A stretch of 64,000 nt of DNA. Source: an uncultured Alteromonadaceae bacterium. Its GTDB lineage: Bacteria; Pseudomonadota; Gammaproteobacteria; Enterobacterales; Alteromonadaceae. A program made the position numbers and the translations under genes. Position 1 is the stretch's first letter. Each line of letters starts with the position of its first letter. The notes beneath the pieces were generated by a model. It was not told where the DNA came from, did no database searches, and saw only the letters and a program-made list of their open reading frames with translations. The stretch is from positions 124,001 to 188,000 of the forward strand of contig CANNDC010000002.1 in assembly GCA_947503265.1 (NCBI GenBank), read 5' to 3'. Below, in pieces: positions 9,101 through 15,776 of this stretch.

Positions 9101-10474
9101 GCCAAAACACACATAAAAGTGCTTGGTGAAAGATCAATTCATGGTCAATATGCTGATGAAGGTTACGACTTTGAGTTTATCGCCAAATTGGTTGATATTC
9201 CTGGCTCGGATAACCAAATGAATCCTGCAGCGGCTGAGTGGGATGTGCGTTTGGATCAAAGCTGGCGTGACCGTTACCAGGTGGAATGGCGTAAACAAGC
9301 CATTATGCTTGATTTCAATAAGTCTATTGCGCCAAACAAACCGTTCTACGATTCAGAGTGGCACTCAATGTCAGGCGCTAGATGGCGTGACTTCCACATG
9401 AGTAAAGAGTATGTGCGTGCTGCATTTTGGATTGCTGCTACACAAGGCATGGACTCAACAACCACTTGGGTATGGAACAGACGAGCGGATGGTTCAGTTG
9501 ACACGCGTGCTGATTTCGCTGGTACTTCTGCTAACCAACCGATTCAGTTAGATGCTTATGGTCGTGCTTGGAAAGAAATCAATGCACACGGTGAAATTGT
9601 TATGAACTTGGCGCCGTCAGAAAGAGCGTTTATGGTTTATTACAACAAGGATAGTCATATTCAAGACGACACTTATACTGCTGAAATGTCAGATGTACAT
9701 GAAGCACTTAAAGTGAATAATCTACCTGTCGGATTTACCACGCCTACTGAATTGGCAAATATCGATAAAACCAAGCAGACGGTCATTGTGCCTCCTACCG
9801 CCTTTATCTCCGATGCTGATTTAGCTGCATTGATTCAGTTTAGTCAAAGCGGTGGAAGAGTCGTCGTTGTGTCTTCATCAGATAACTTCTCAAAAACGGA
9901 AGTGGGTGCTGATAGAGCAGCGGCTGTATCTGAAGCGTTAGCAACTTTCGCTGTTGTCGAACTAGACGAGGTATTTGCAATGGCTTCGTCGTTCAGTTCA
10001 GCGCTAGCATCTGTTGCTCCTGAAATGTCTGCAAGCGTTGCGATAACTGATGCAGGTGGCAATACAGCATACGGTGTTTTGTCTGAACAGGTCGATGATG
10101 CAGACGGTAATACCTATGTTTCACTGATCAATGTAGGCTTAGAACCGCTAAATGTAAGTTTATCTATCTACGGTAATACGCCTGATGCTGTAACTGATGT
10201 CATTACTAGTCAGTCAGCGAGCAATGAAATGACTTTAGAACCATTGGCAGTGAAGCTGCTTAAATTGGAAGGTGAAGCGGGTCCTGCGCCGGGCGACTTA
10301 GACGGTGATGGTGATATTGACTTTGCTGACATAGTGACACTGTCTCGTTTGTTACGCGCGGGTCCGGTGGACGACCTACGTTATGACTTCAACAATGACG
10401 GCATTGTAAACACGTTAGACGTTCGTGTACTACGTACTTTGTGTACTAGAACGAGATGTTCTACTAGAGGCTAA
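6152..10474 (+). CDS. Large secreted multidomain glycoside hydrolase, GH42-like/clan A
   Basis: 1440 residues, exported by a signal peptide (1-22, ending VQA). Order: two homologous carbohydrate-binding-like beta-sandwiches (about 30-190 and 205-370, both with an NWFIA motif and a FxVDNVxxE end); a Big_2 Ig-like domain (375-460); a CBM4/9-like module (463-590); a helical linker; a TIM-barrel catalytic region (about 730-1150) with candidate acid/base Glu885 (ANEPTFG) and nucleophile Glu1069 (YDSEWH); a GH42-like trimerisation fold (1160-1270); and a dockerin-like tail (1381-1440) with two calcium loops (DLDGDGDIDFAD, DFNNDGIVNTLD) and the ending CTRTRCSTRG. Agar or related galactan is the likely substrate, given the GH50 gene nearby, but this is inference and the exact GH family is uncertain. 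Confidence 0.8.
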   Translation: MKLKHALMFCVTGLLFQPTVQAENLVDDDFFGFEGPIIIDGSPANWFIAGAAEPTVYVINSEMPNSGSNSLKFSHDGGVAGNVTAFSPPGTVELQENIEYSLSMDVWVEPGSKVGRIRPILESPFHFITPINLDDVEEGQWVKVTSAPFSRSAASDNSDRLRLQVRPGDMLNGTGTFFVDNVAIEVHEPGTNDAFPEPFSNRLSDELAGFEPTSPNWFIANGNGPGSFTQIDNTGGGTEMVKDGVGALVFETDEKTTSFKTAFAPFGSLQTLQGDFIVSMDIWIEPGSSINQIRTIFENPFALVQPINVSNVVQGQWVRITSAVTTRGSVSGQNGSGADNDRLRIQVRPDGLGDGRTKFYVDNVSVEENNPRVRFVQGLSITPPQVTIFQDITTQLDVTLTPINATNQTIFWTSSDESVATVDENGAVTGKALGTATITGVTEDGGFSASTLVTVRVYENFVEDPGFESGTFEGWTGVTGQASIVNNVNNVRSGEFALRIRDRNGEVGYIERVVGGLMADTRYTASVWTRVVPNNTSGIFGVKNYGGVEKTTAIIGSQYNQKTISFKTGTTNTSVTLYVQNSDAGNIFIDDVEVLAEPEIPDLYDPDFYDREETTYIGPIDQGVFLSLMQNVNEARDLLAAKIAEAEEAGVNTEYAEVTAHTVDLFKDTFAPYDRENPLAIEERYNRLFFTRLDPVGAAGLPFDELADSLVIIETAIEELQKQIDGEIVLAKSPDWENGVATIEGGNYLLDGKPVLASKFFFQPDDDKTLESYGRNGEKYIAVQDLEDGETVREVRINSFVRDLEREVEKNKFPMQFFVGHIVPNNSPLRDINPVAFEEGHRMFTDYDIDNPSVRGWLQTLFDGMVEPNIDIIGDNARIYMLANEPTFGFREGGAHSDEGLSTFTYDKYEVWLAEKYSTIAELNAVYGTEFTAFEELSDAYDYPLPLELQGGPVWYDWHKFNMSRVNDWFTFLHNTAHGADPKAKTHIKVLGERSIHGQYADEGYDFEFIAKLVDIPGSDNQMNPAAAEWDVRLDQSWRDRYQVEWRKQAIMLDFNKSIAPNKPFYDSEWHSMSGARWRDFHMSKEYVRAAFWIAATQGMDSTTTWVWNRRADGSVDTRADFAGTSANQPIQLDAYGRAWKEINAHGEIVMNLAPSERAFMVYYNKDSHIQDDTYTAEMSDVHEALKVNNLPVGFTTPTELANIDKTKQTVIVPPTAFISDADLAALIQFSQSGGRVVVVSSSDNFSKTEVGADRAAAVSEALATFAVVELDEVFAMASSFSSALASVAPEMSASVAITDAGGNTAYGVLSEQVDDADGNTYVSLINVGLEPLNVSLSIYGNTPDAVTDVITSQSASNEMTLEPLAVKLLKLEGEAGPAPGDLDGDGDIDFADIVTLSRLLRAGPVDDLRYDFNNDGIVNTLDVRVLRTLCTRTRCSTRG

Positions 10475-10502
10475 GCTATACTTTAGCTCTCTTAAAATAC
10501 TA

Positions 10503-10532
10503 AAAAGCACCCAATGAAAATTGGGTGCTTTT
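10503..10532 (+). terminator. Rho-independent terminator
   Basis: AAAAGCACCCAAT - GAAA - ATTGGGTGCTTTT is a perfect 13-bp stem with a tetraloop and a T-run, 28 bp after the glycoside hydrolase stop. It would work in both directions. Confidence 0.9.
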
Positions 10533-10537
10533 TTATT

Positions 10538-10602
10538 TCTAACAACTCAATTGTGAACCCGTCGCCTGTCTTGCACTTGTTTTACAATTCAGAGTTGTAG
10601 AC
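10538..10602 (-). repeat. attC-like imperfect palindrome before ccdAB
   Basis: TCTAACAACTC-AATTGT (10539-10554) opposes ACAATTCAGAGTTGT-AGAC (10584-10602). The arms pair with two extrahelical bases on one side and one missing T in the GTT(T)AGAC end. This is the layout of a short attC that has lost a base in one core box. It marks the left limit of the integron-like stretch that begins at the intI remnant. Confidence 0.42.
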
Positions 10603-10779
10603 TAACTGCTGGTGCGCTCTAGGTCAGTGACTTCCATATTCTTAAATCTTTTCCTAACCATCTTATAAAAAGTCGAGTATCTTGCTATCGCACTTCAATC
10701 TGCCTTATGCAGCTTCGATAACTGTACCAAAATACCTTAACCAACGCGCTTTGATTAGACATGCCAATCCTGTTGTTAA

Positions 10780-10801
10780 ATGCGCATCTCTATGCGTATA
10801 C
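10780..10801 (+). promoter_or_regulatory. Candidate CcdA operator
   Basis: ATGCGCAT (10780-10787, a perfect palindrome) is followed by TATGCGTATAC (10791-10801), which repeats the same core and includes the palindrome GTATAC (10796-10801). I recall GTATAC as the hexamer reported for CcdA on the F plasmid. It sits 29 bp before the ccdA start, so autoregulation by the CcdAB complex is likely. Confidence 0.45.
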
Positions 10802-10829
10802 TGTGTTTGAAAAAGATAGGAGATTGGCA

Positions 10830-11075
10830 ATGACTGACCTTTACGATTTAACTGCACCCAAAAAAGCAACGAATTTGAGCTTGAATAGCGACTTACTAAA
10901 CAAAGCTAGAGGATTAAAAGTTAACCTGTCTGCAACGCTGGAACAAGCCTTAAACGATAAGCTTAAAACTGCGGCAGCCGAAAAATGGAAAAAAGACAAT
11001 GCGGCAGCTATTGAAGCTTACAATGAGTTTGTTGCAGAAAATGGGCTATTGAGTGACGAATACAGAGTATTTTAA
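10830..11075 (+). CDS. ccdA: CcdA-type antitoxin
   Basis: An 81-residue antitoxin: an N-terminal ribbon-helix-helix (KKATNLSLNSDLLNKARGL, then VNLSATLEQAL) and a C-terminal CcdB-binding helix with the family hallmarks EKWKKDN, YNEFVAENGLLSDE. The AGGAG at 10818-10822 selects the ATG at 10830 over an upstream in-frame ATG at 10761. Its stop overlaps the ccdB start by one base (TAATG). It runs opposite to the neighbouring integron-like genes. Confidence 0.93.
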   Translation: MTDLYDLTAPKKATNLSLNSDLLNKARGLKVNLSATLEQALNDKLKTAAAEKWKKDNAAAIEAYNEFVAENGLLSDEYRVF

Positions 11076-11392
11076 TGGCCCAGTTTGATGTGTATAGAAA
11101 TTCAAGCAAACAGTCTAGAGAAGCCTATCCCTACTTAGTAGATGTGCAAAATAGCGTAATTGACCAATTAGCAACAAGATTGGTTGTGCCTCTGAGTATT
11201 GCGCGTTCAAAACCAACCATGCTGATGAAAAATCTGATGCCAGAAATACTGTTTGATGGCGAACGTTACTTCTTTTTATCCCAGCAACTCACTTCCATGC
11301 CGGCAGAAAAACTAAAATCGCCGATTGGCACACTAGAGAGTTCAAGGTCGTTGCTGATAGATGCGATAGACTTCGCCATTACTGGCATATAA
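11075..11392 (+). CDS. ccdB: CcdB-type gyrase-poison toxin
   Basis: A 105-residue CcdB homologue: MAQFDVYRN start, YLVDVQN, RLVVPLS and the final DFAITGI. Family members trap DNA gyrase on DNA. F-plasmid CcdB ends WGI, the Trp being important for gyrase poisoning. Here the end is ITGI, which resembles the Vibrio fischeri chromosomal CcdB branch, so activity is plausible but the contact differs. No truncation or frameshift. Translationally coupled to ccdA. Confidence 0.92.
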   Translation: MAQFDVYRNSSKQSREAYPYLVDVQNSVIDQLATRLVVPLSIARSKPTMLMKNLMPEILFDGERYFFLSQQLTSMPAEKLKSPIGTLESSRSLLIDAIDFAITGI

Positions 11393-11490
11393 CGCCTCAA
11401 CAACAGCAGATTTAAAATCTATTACCGCGTATTCGCAGAGAAAATGGGGAGTTGAACAGAGGCTGATCTATGTAAAATAGTTTGAAGAAA

Positions 11491-11556
11491 CGCCCTGTGC
11501 GGAGCTGCACGCAGGGTGTTGTTGGGGGCTGAGGGTGAGAGACCCTTGGCTACCCG
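11491..11556. repeat. Two-hairpin REP-like element with GTAG
   Basis: First hairpin: CGCCCTGTGC / GCACGCAGGGTG (11491-11518). Second: AGGGT-GAGAG-ACCCT (11532-11546), followed by GGCTACCCG, which is CGGGTAGCC on the minus strand and contains GTAG, the tetranucleotide that marks RAYT-mobilised REP sequences. It is noticeably more GC-rich than its surroundings. The link to the RAYT relic at 44.9 kb is suggestive only. Confidence 0.4.
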
Positions 11557-11557
11557 A

Positions 11558-11764
11558 TTAGGGGGGTGCTAATTGATGCTCCAGAGCATATTCTTTCAGT
11601 GCTTTGTTTACTGATTTGGTATCTAGAAACAACTTTTGAAGCTCAGGCTCAATTAAAACGACATTTGTTCCTTTTTTATATTTAGCCGTAAATTTCCCGT
11701 GCACACCTGAATTAATTAATTCTGATGAATATTCGCTGCGCATTTCTTCTTTTTTACTGTTCAT
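11558..11764 (-). CDS. Orphan antitoxin-like partner of BrnT/DUF497
   Basis: A 68-residue protein beginning MNSKKEEMRSEY, with GVHGKFTAKYKKGTNVVLIE and LFLDTKSVNKAL. I recognise this as the small protein commonly encoded just after BrnT/DUF497 toxins, the presumed antitoxin. Its ATG overlaps the end of the brnT remnant by 11 bp, the usual coupled arrangement. The reading frame is intact although the toxin gene is destroyed, so it may persist as a free antitoxin or regulator. Confidence 0.65.
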   Translation of the reverse strand: MNSKKEEMRSEYSSELINSGVHGKFTAKYKKGTNVVLIEPELQKLFLDTKSVNKALKEYALEHQLAPP

Positions 11765-11938
11765 AGGCTTTCCTCTCTGACTTGGTCATTTTCCGAGCAG
11801 ATATAATTCTAATTGTATCTGAGTTTTCGACAAAAGAAACGACTAGACGGATCTCGGTGTTACTTGCGCCAAATAACAAATACCGTGTTTCGTAACGTTG
11901 ATTCGGGCTTTATTTTCGTCCTACTCAAAATTGATCAT
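11754..11938 (-). pseudogene. brnT (DUF497) toxin remnant
   Basis: From an ATG at 11938 preceded by AAAGGAAG the minus strand reads MINFE-stop-DENKARINVTKHG, the BrnT N-terminus with TAG where the family has Trp. The middle of the protein is then missing and the frame shifts. The C-terminal half resumes as ETRYLLFGASNTEIRLVVSF, then TIRIISARKMTKSERKAYEQ, and stops at 11754. IRIISARK and ERxxYE are BrnT signatures. Nonsense mutation plus internal deletion and frameshift make it inactive. Confidence 0.75.
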
Positions 11939-11952
11939 CCGCTTCCTTTTGA

Positions 11953-12074
11953 GCCCCAAACGCCTAGCTCACCGGCACATACTGCGAAGAGCGTTCTTGT
12001 GTAATATGGAGCATAGCGACAGACACAAATATGAGCGTAGCAGTATGTGTCCGAGTGCAGCAATTTGTTAGGGC
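11953..12074 (-). repeat. attC-like recombination site, 122 bp
   Basis: On the minus strand the first arm is GCCCTAACAAATTGCTGCAC then TCGGACACATACTGC. The last arm is GCAGTATGTGCCGG then TGAGCTAGGCGTTTGGGGC. The arms pair (CACATACTGC/GCAGTATGTG perfectly, GCCC.AAC at the end) with unpaired bases between. A second inner stem (GACACA...TGTGTC) fills the middle. Blocks such as GCTGCAC.CGGAC near one end and GTGCCGGT.AGC.AGGCGTT near the other are typical of attC sites. It overlaps the stop codon of the DUF4435 gene and ends just before the brnT start, as a cassette junction should. Confidence 0.72.
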
Positions 12075-12829
12075 TGCGCAGCACCCAAAGAACGTTTTAT
12101 GTCAATTGCTATCCGTTCCAAAAAGTGATTTTCTCCCTGCTTTAGAGCAATCTCTATAAGATTTTTTTCGCTAAAACTTGAAAAACGGCCTTTGGAAGAT
12201 AAAAAGCGAGAAAGCATTTGAAACAACTGCTTACCTCTCACATTTAAGTCATATTCAACTAGAACTAACTCTAAGATTTCGGCTGACGGTTCTCTATAGC
12301 CAATTGTCTCTGCGAAATGTGGACATATGTGCTCTAGGCCAACTGGGCATACCACATTTATGTGATTCGACACGCTTAAGCTATTGCCACACTCCCGATT
12401 CATGAATCTCTCGACTTCAAATGAAAACCACTTGCCAACAATATCCTTCAAAAGCTGGTGCCTTGGCAAATCTTCTTCATCGAGAAAACTGGAAATATTT
12501 GAGCCTCCATAAATATCGTTTTCTATACAATATCCAGATGTAAATATAATTCCTGCTTTATCAATTGGTATTGATTCAAAACGATAAGTATCCTTATCAG
12601 CTACAAAGGCAACATTTTTACCCTCAAACTCTGACCGTCTATCATAGATGGAAAAAAGATTATTTCTTCCACCGCATGGCTGCAATGAAACCATGTTAGT
12701 CTCAAGTTTTGATTTTAGCCATCTGTACACAAATACATCAGTTGTGCCCTCGATCAGAATTATTGGAATAAACGATCTTTTTATGCTGTTTATAATTTCG
12801 TCAACTGTAGGTAGAGATTTACTGTTCAC
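12068..12829 (-). CDS. DUF4435 TOPRIM-like effector, AriB-like (PARIS)
   Basis: 253 residues from a GTG at 12829, chosen because AGAGG stands 8 bp upstream; a TTG at 12853 is the longer alternative. DUF4435 features: ILIEGTTD (Glu27), a QPCGGRNNLFSIYD block, and AFVADKD (Asp78/Asp80), the acidic residues of a TOPRIM-like nuclease, then FTSGYCIENDIY. Overlaps the AAA ATPase by 11 bp. ATPase + DUF4435 in this order is the PARIS anti-phage system, in which AriA holds AriB until a phage anti-restriction protein triggers release and tRNA cleavage. Assignment rests on domain pairing. Other ATPase/TOPRIM defence systems remain possible. Confidence 0.7.
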   Translation of the reverse strand: MNSKSLPTVDEIINSIKRSFIPIILIEGTTDVFVYRWLKSKLETNMVSLQPCGGRNNLFSIYDRRSEFEGKNVAFVADKDTYRFESIPIDKAGIIFTSGYCIENDIYGGSNISSFLDEEDLPRHQLLKDIVGKWFSFEVERFMNRECGNSLSVSNHINVVCPVGLEHICPHFAETIGYREPSAEILELVLVEYDLNVRGKQLFQMLSRFLSSKGRFSSFSEKNLIEIALKQGENHFLERIAIDIKRSLGAAQP

Positions 12830-13982
12830 TATTAAAACCTCTATCCTCACCAATCATTATTTCCTTGTCCTCGTACTGCGTATATATGAATGGTGAATGC
12901 GTCGCAATGAACAGTTGATTATTTGTTTTTTGCTCAACTAGTACATCAAGTAAAATTCTTTGCCAGTCGACGTGAAGGCTTAATTCTGGTTCGTCTATAA
13001 AAAATGGGCAATTACTATATAGCGCGTTGTAACATAAAAAACTTAACATTTGCTTTTCGCCAGCAGAGAGCGAGTCAGAGTTAATGCTTTGGTCTATATC
13101 TCCTAAAGTAATTCTCGGGTTTAATCGAATTCCTTTATGCTTGAATATAGTTACAATAATATTTGAAAGAACTGTAATTGATTTAAAAGCGTTTTCTCTT
13201 ACGCTTTCAAATTCCACCACATCTTGATTTATTCTATCTAAGGTAGAAACAGCATCTTTAAGTGCGTCTTTTTCTTCTGAGTTTGATTGCCTATAACTGC
13301 GAATCTCAGAAAATATGCTATCTGTTAGAGATTTTGAATAATCCTCTACTTTTGTAGTTGCATCATTGTACTTACGGGTAACTAGCTGCTGGATATCTAC
13401 GGTAGATATAGACGAAACAAACTTGTGCTTCCCAACAGACAACCTATCCGCATGAGACTCCAAAGCATCTTGGATTTGACTTCCAAACCCGTGGCGTTCT
13501 GATAAAAACAATTCTTCTGCTCTGTGCACTACTCTACTTACCCCAGACCTTGAACCATCCGTCATCGAAAACCCACCCTCGATTCTGCGAAAGGTAGGGA
13601 AAAATATAGACGTATCTAACATTTCAACTGTTAATTGATTTGCTTGTTCAACAACATCATCTCTTCTCTCGGGTTCCTTTTTATCAAGTAGAATCTCGCC
13701 ATTAGGTGACTTCAAAATAATATGAATCACCTTCCTATTTTTTACTTCCTGTCTATCAACAATAAGAGTGTACTTAGATGTAACTATTGTCACCGTACTA
13801 AAAACTATCTCTCTTATCGCCCGTTCAATATTGGCGCTTATGCAGTACCATATGAGTTTTAGAATGGTTGTTTTGCCAGAACCATTTCGTCCAGTAATTA
13901 TATTGATGTCTTCATTAAACCTTAGAGTAATTGGATTTTTGGACTTATTTAGTCCTACAACTTCTATTTCGTAAACTTTCAT
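12819..13982 (-). CDS. AAA/ABC-type ATPase, AriA-like (PARIS)
   Basis: 387 residues with an SMC/ABC-like ATPase split by a helical insert: Walker A GRNGSGKTT (31-39), a middle region (about 140-280) with coiled-coil tendency, signature LSAGEKQ (305-311), Walker B CPFFIDEPE (325-333), H-loop ATHSP (370-374). This is the AAA_15/AAA_21 defence ATPase type. Co-encoded with the DUF4435 gene, it matches AriA of PARIS in order and size. Start ATG at 13982 has only a weak ribosome-binding site. It begins 34 bp after the putative integron core site, as a first cassette would. Confidence 0.72.
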   Translation of the reverse strand: MKVYEIEVVGLNKSKNPITLRFNEDINIITGRNGSGKTTILKLIWYCISANIERAIREIVFSTVTIVTSKYTLIVDRQEVKNRKVIHIILKSPNGEILLDKKEPERRDDVVEQANQLTVEMLDTSIFFPTFRRIEGGFSMTDGSRSGVSRVVHRAEELFLSERHGFGSQIQDALESHADRLSVGKHKFVSSISTVDIQQLVTRKYNDATTKVEDYSKSLTDSIFSEIRSYRQSNSEEKDALKDAVSTLDRINQDVVEFESVRENAFKSITVLSNIIVTIFKHKGIRLNPRITLGDIDQSINSDSLSAGEKQMLSFLCYNALYSNCPFFIDEPELSLHVDWQRILLDVLVEQKTNNQLFIATHSPFIYTQYEDKEIMIGEDRGFNSEQ

Positions 13983-14001
13983 ATCTTGCCCTAATATGTA
14001 T

Positions 14002-14028
14002 TTAGGGCTAAATTGGCCCTAACAAATT
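14002..14028 (-). promoter_or_regulatory. Candidate integron core (attI-side) site
   Basis: On the minus strand AATTTGTTAGGGC (14028-14016) stands at the upstream border of the ATPase gene. The same 13 bases in inverted orientation form the first arm of the attC at 12062-12074. In an integron the cassette starts with the bases of its own attC core, so this match at the two ends of the ATPase/DUF4435 unit is what cassette insertion produces. TTAGGGC (14002-14008) and GCCCTAA (14016-14022) also form a local 7-bp palindrome. Confidence 0.5.
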
Positions 14029-14255
14029 ATTATGTAGAGATCACAGTAACACTTAATCATTTTCACTGTTTTCATCCACATATCTTTATTTAATTTCAAT
14101 ACATTACAACAGCTTTGGAACATTTTCCCACCTAATTTAATACGTGTTAGATAGATTTCTCAATAATGATGGCACCAATTTTAAAAAAATTAAAACATTT
14201 CGACTTGATAGCTTCGAAATCGAAATTACACATGCAATTAAATTGGGGATCGTAA

Positions 14256-14401
14256 GTGCCACAAAGCCCGTTTCTAGAAGAAATACGTAACATTATGAGA
14301 ACCAAGCACTATTCAATTCAAAAAGAAAAAGCATACCTGCTTTGGATAAATTAGCTGTCACTAAGTTGGAAAACCTGACACTTTTCTATAATTTAGAGCT
14401 C
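14256..14401 (+). pseudogene. Integron integrase (intI) remnant
   Basis: From GTG at 14256 the plus strand reads VPQSPFLEEIRNIMRTKHYS, then IQKEKAYLLWIN and a stop (14352-14354). SPFLExIRxxMRxxHYSxxTEKxYLxWI is the N-terminus of IntI integrases. In the next frame KLAVTK and LENLTLFYNLEL (14348-14401) resemble the later IntI segments (F)L-LAV...TQ..ALN.L.FLY, with the intervening residues deleted. The catalytic domain is absent. It reads away from the minus-strand array, the standard integron geometry. It abuts the hydroxylase gene, overlapping its last codons. Confidence 0.65.
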
Positions 14402-15553
14402 ATCAAAAGTATCGACAGCTTCTAACAGTTCCGATACCCACTTTCTCTCTAGTTCAGTCAGCTCCGGTCGCCAGATATCAAAAATAAGCACGATTCTGTT
14501 TTCTTGGCTGTTGTTCCAAGCTTCGTGTTCAATAGAGTCATCAAATACGACTATTTCGCCTTTGCGCCATTGATGTTCTTGATTGCCGACTCTTAGTCCA
14601 CAATTGTCGGGAACCACTAGAGGTAAATGGCAAATTAGCCGTGTATTTAAAAATCCATGATGTGGGGCGATTCGGGTGCCAGGTTTAAGTAACGAAAATA
14701 GCACCATGGGTGCTCTGCCTTTGATTTTAGGGAAGGGAACCTTACTAAGCGCATTCATAGTTTTAGGGCACAAGTTCGCATTTTCCTGAACTACTGCTCC
14801 ATCCTTAATTAAAAAGAATGCGCTCCAATCTGTTTTGTCTAACAGAGGATTGACATGACCCGACGGTCCTTGTTCTGCACTTTTTATATAGGGCTCAAAT
14901 TCAACATTTTTTGCAATTAAACCGGCAAGTTCCTCGCATATAGCCCCAGTTTGTTTTTCTACATGCTTAGCCCAGTCAAATTCTTCTCTGTCATAAAATT
15001 GCTTGAGGGGTAGTTCTGGAAAATAAAACGCGCGTGGCTTTTGCGGGTAAATAGATTTACTGCCACTGAGTAAATCAAGTGATTGGCGAAAGCGGCGCGT
15101 GCGCTTATTCGGATGTTCATCCAATGTCAGGTTTTTTCTTAAATGCTGTTCAATTTCTCCATTTATTTGATCGCGGGCTTTGGCTACTCGATTCACTGCT
15201 TGAGTTAGGTCATCAGGCAAATCTTGCGAATTTTCAGCGATGGAGACCACTACGCCATAACAGTGGTTAGCTAAGCGTTTTTTACCTTGCGCTAACAGCA
15301 AATCTCCTTTCATGATAAGAATAGTAATATTGTTGGGTTCAATCTTTAACGCATTGTCCAGTGCGTCAAAGCAACCCTGACTATCGCTGAGTTTGTTACA
15401 AGCAACGGCCAATCCAAGCCAAACAGAAACGTCATCTTCATAGTCATTTAACAATGCCAATAAAAGCTGCTTGGCGTGTTCAGGTTGATTATTCTGTAGA
15501 ACTTGAATGGCGGAAAGGTAGCTCGGGTTTTGTTGGATAGGGCTTGCAGACAT
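14393..15553 (-). CDS. TPR protein with aspartyl/asparaginyl beta-hydroxylase domain
   Basis: 386 residues. Residues 1-135 are TPR-like helices (WLGLAVACNKLSD, ALKIEPNN). Residues about 190-375 form the Asp/Asn beta-hydroxylase fold, a 2-oxoglutarate/Fe(II) dioxygenase: HHGFLNTRLICHLPL near 300-314 gives the first His and the following substrate face, FDDSIEHEAWN the second metal His, and NRIVLIFDIWRP the 2-oxoglutarate Arg. Relatives hydroxylate EGF-like domains or lipid A (LpxO). The TPR fusion suggests a protein substrate, unknown here. Single gene. Confidence 0.88.
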   Translation of the reverse strand: MSASPIQQNPSYLSAIQVLQNNQPEHAKQLLLALLNDYEDDVSVWLGLAVACNKLSDSQGCFDALDNALKIEPNNITILIMKGDLLLAQGKKRLANHCYGVVVSIAENSQDLPDDLTQAVNRVAKARDQINGEIEQHLRKNLTLDEHPNKRTRRFRQSLDLLSGSKSIYPQKPRAFYFPELPLKQFYDREEFDWAKHVEKQTGAICEELAGLIAKNVEFEPYIKSAEQGPSGHVNPLLDKTDWSAFFLIKDGAVVQENANLCPKTMNALSKVPFPKIKGRAPMVLFSLLKPGTRIAPHHGFLNTRLICHLPLVVPDNCGLRVGNQEHQWRKGEIVVFDDSIEHEAWNNSQENRIVLIFDIWRPELTELERKWVSELLEAVDTFDEL

Positions 15554-15776
15554 TTATCTATTCACGTTTCTAAGGTAATCCCTCATGATATCTTGTATCT
15601 AAATTCCATACTCCCCCATTCATCACGTAAAATCTGGAATTTAAAGAATTTCTTCTAAGCTAATTATCTCGAGCAAACTTACTTTAAACAAATCAGGGCC
15701 TGCACTGGGAAGGAAGTCATGCACAACCCCTAAACACTTGATGATAAATTGCCTGCGTGACACCGCATCAAAAATA

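Noticed and set aside
11393..11460. Possible attC downstream of ccdAB (TAACGCCTCAA ... GTTGAAC)
   Set aside because: GTTGAAC fits the core consensus, but the arms do not pair well enough to support a site.
11813..12004. 63-residue plus-strand open frame
   Set aside because: Antisense to the brnT remnant and the attC-like site; the minus strand explains the sequence.
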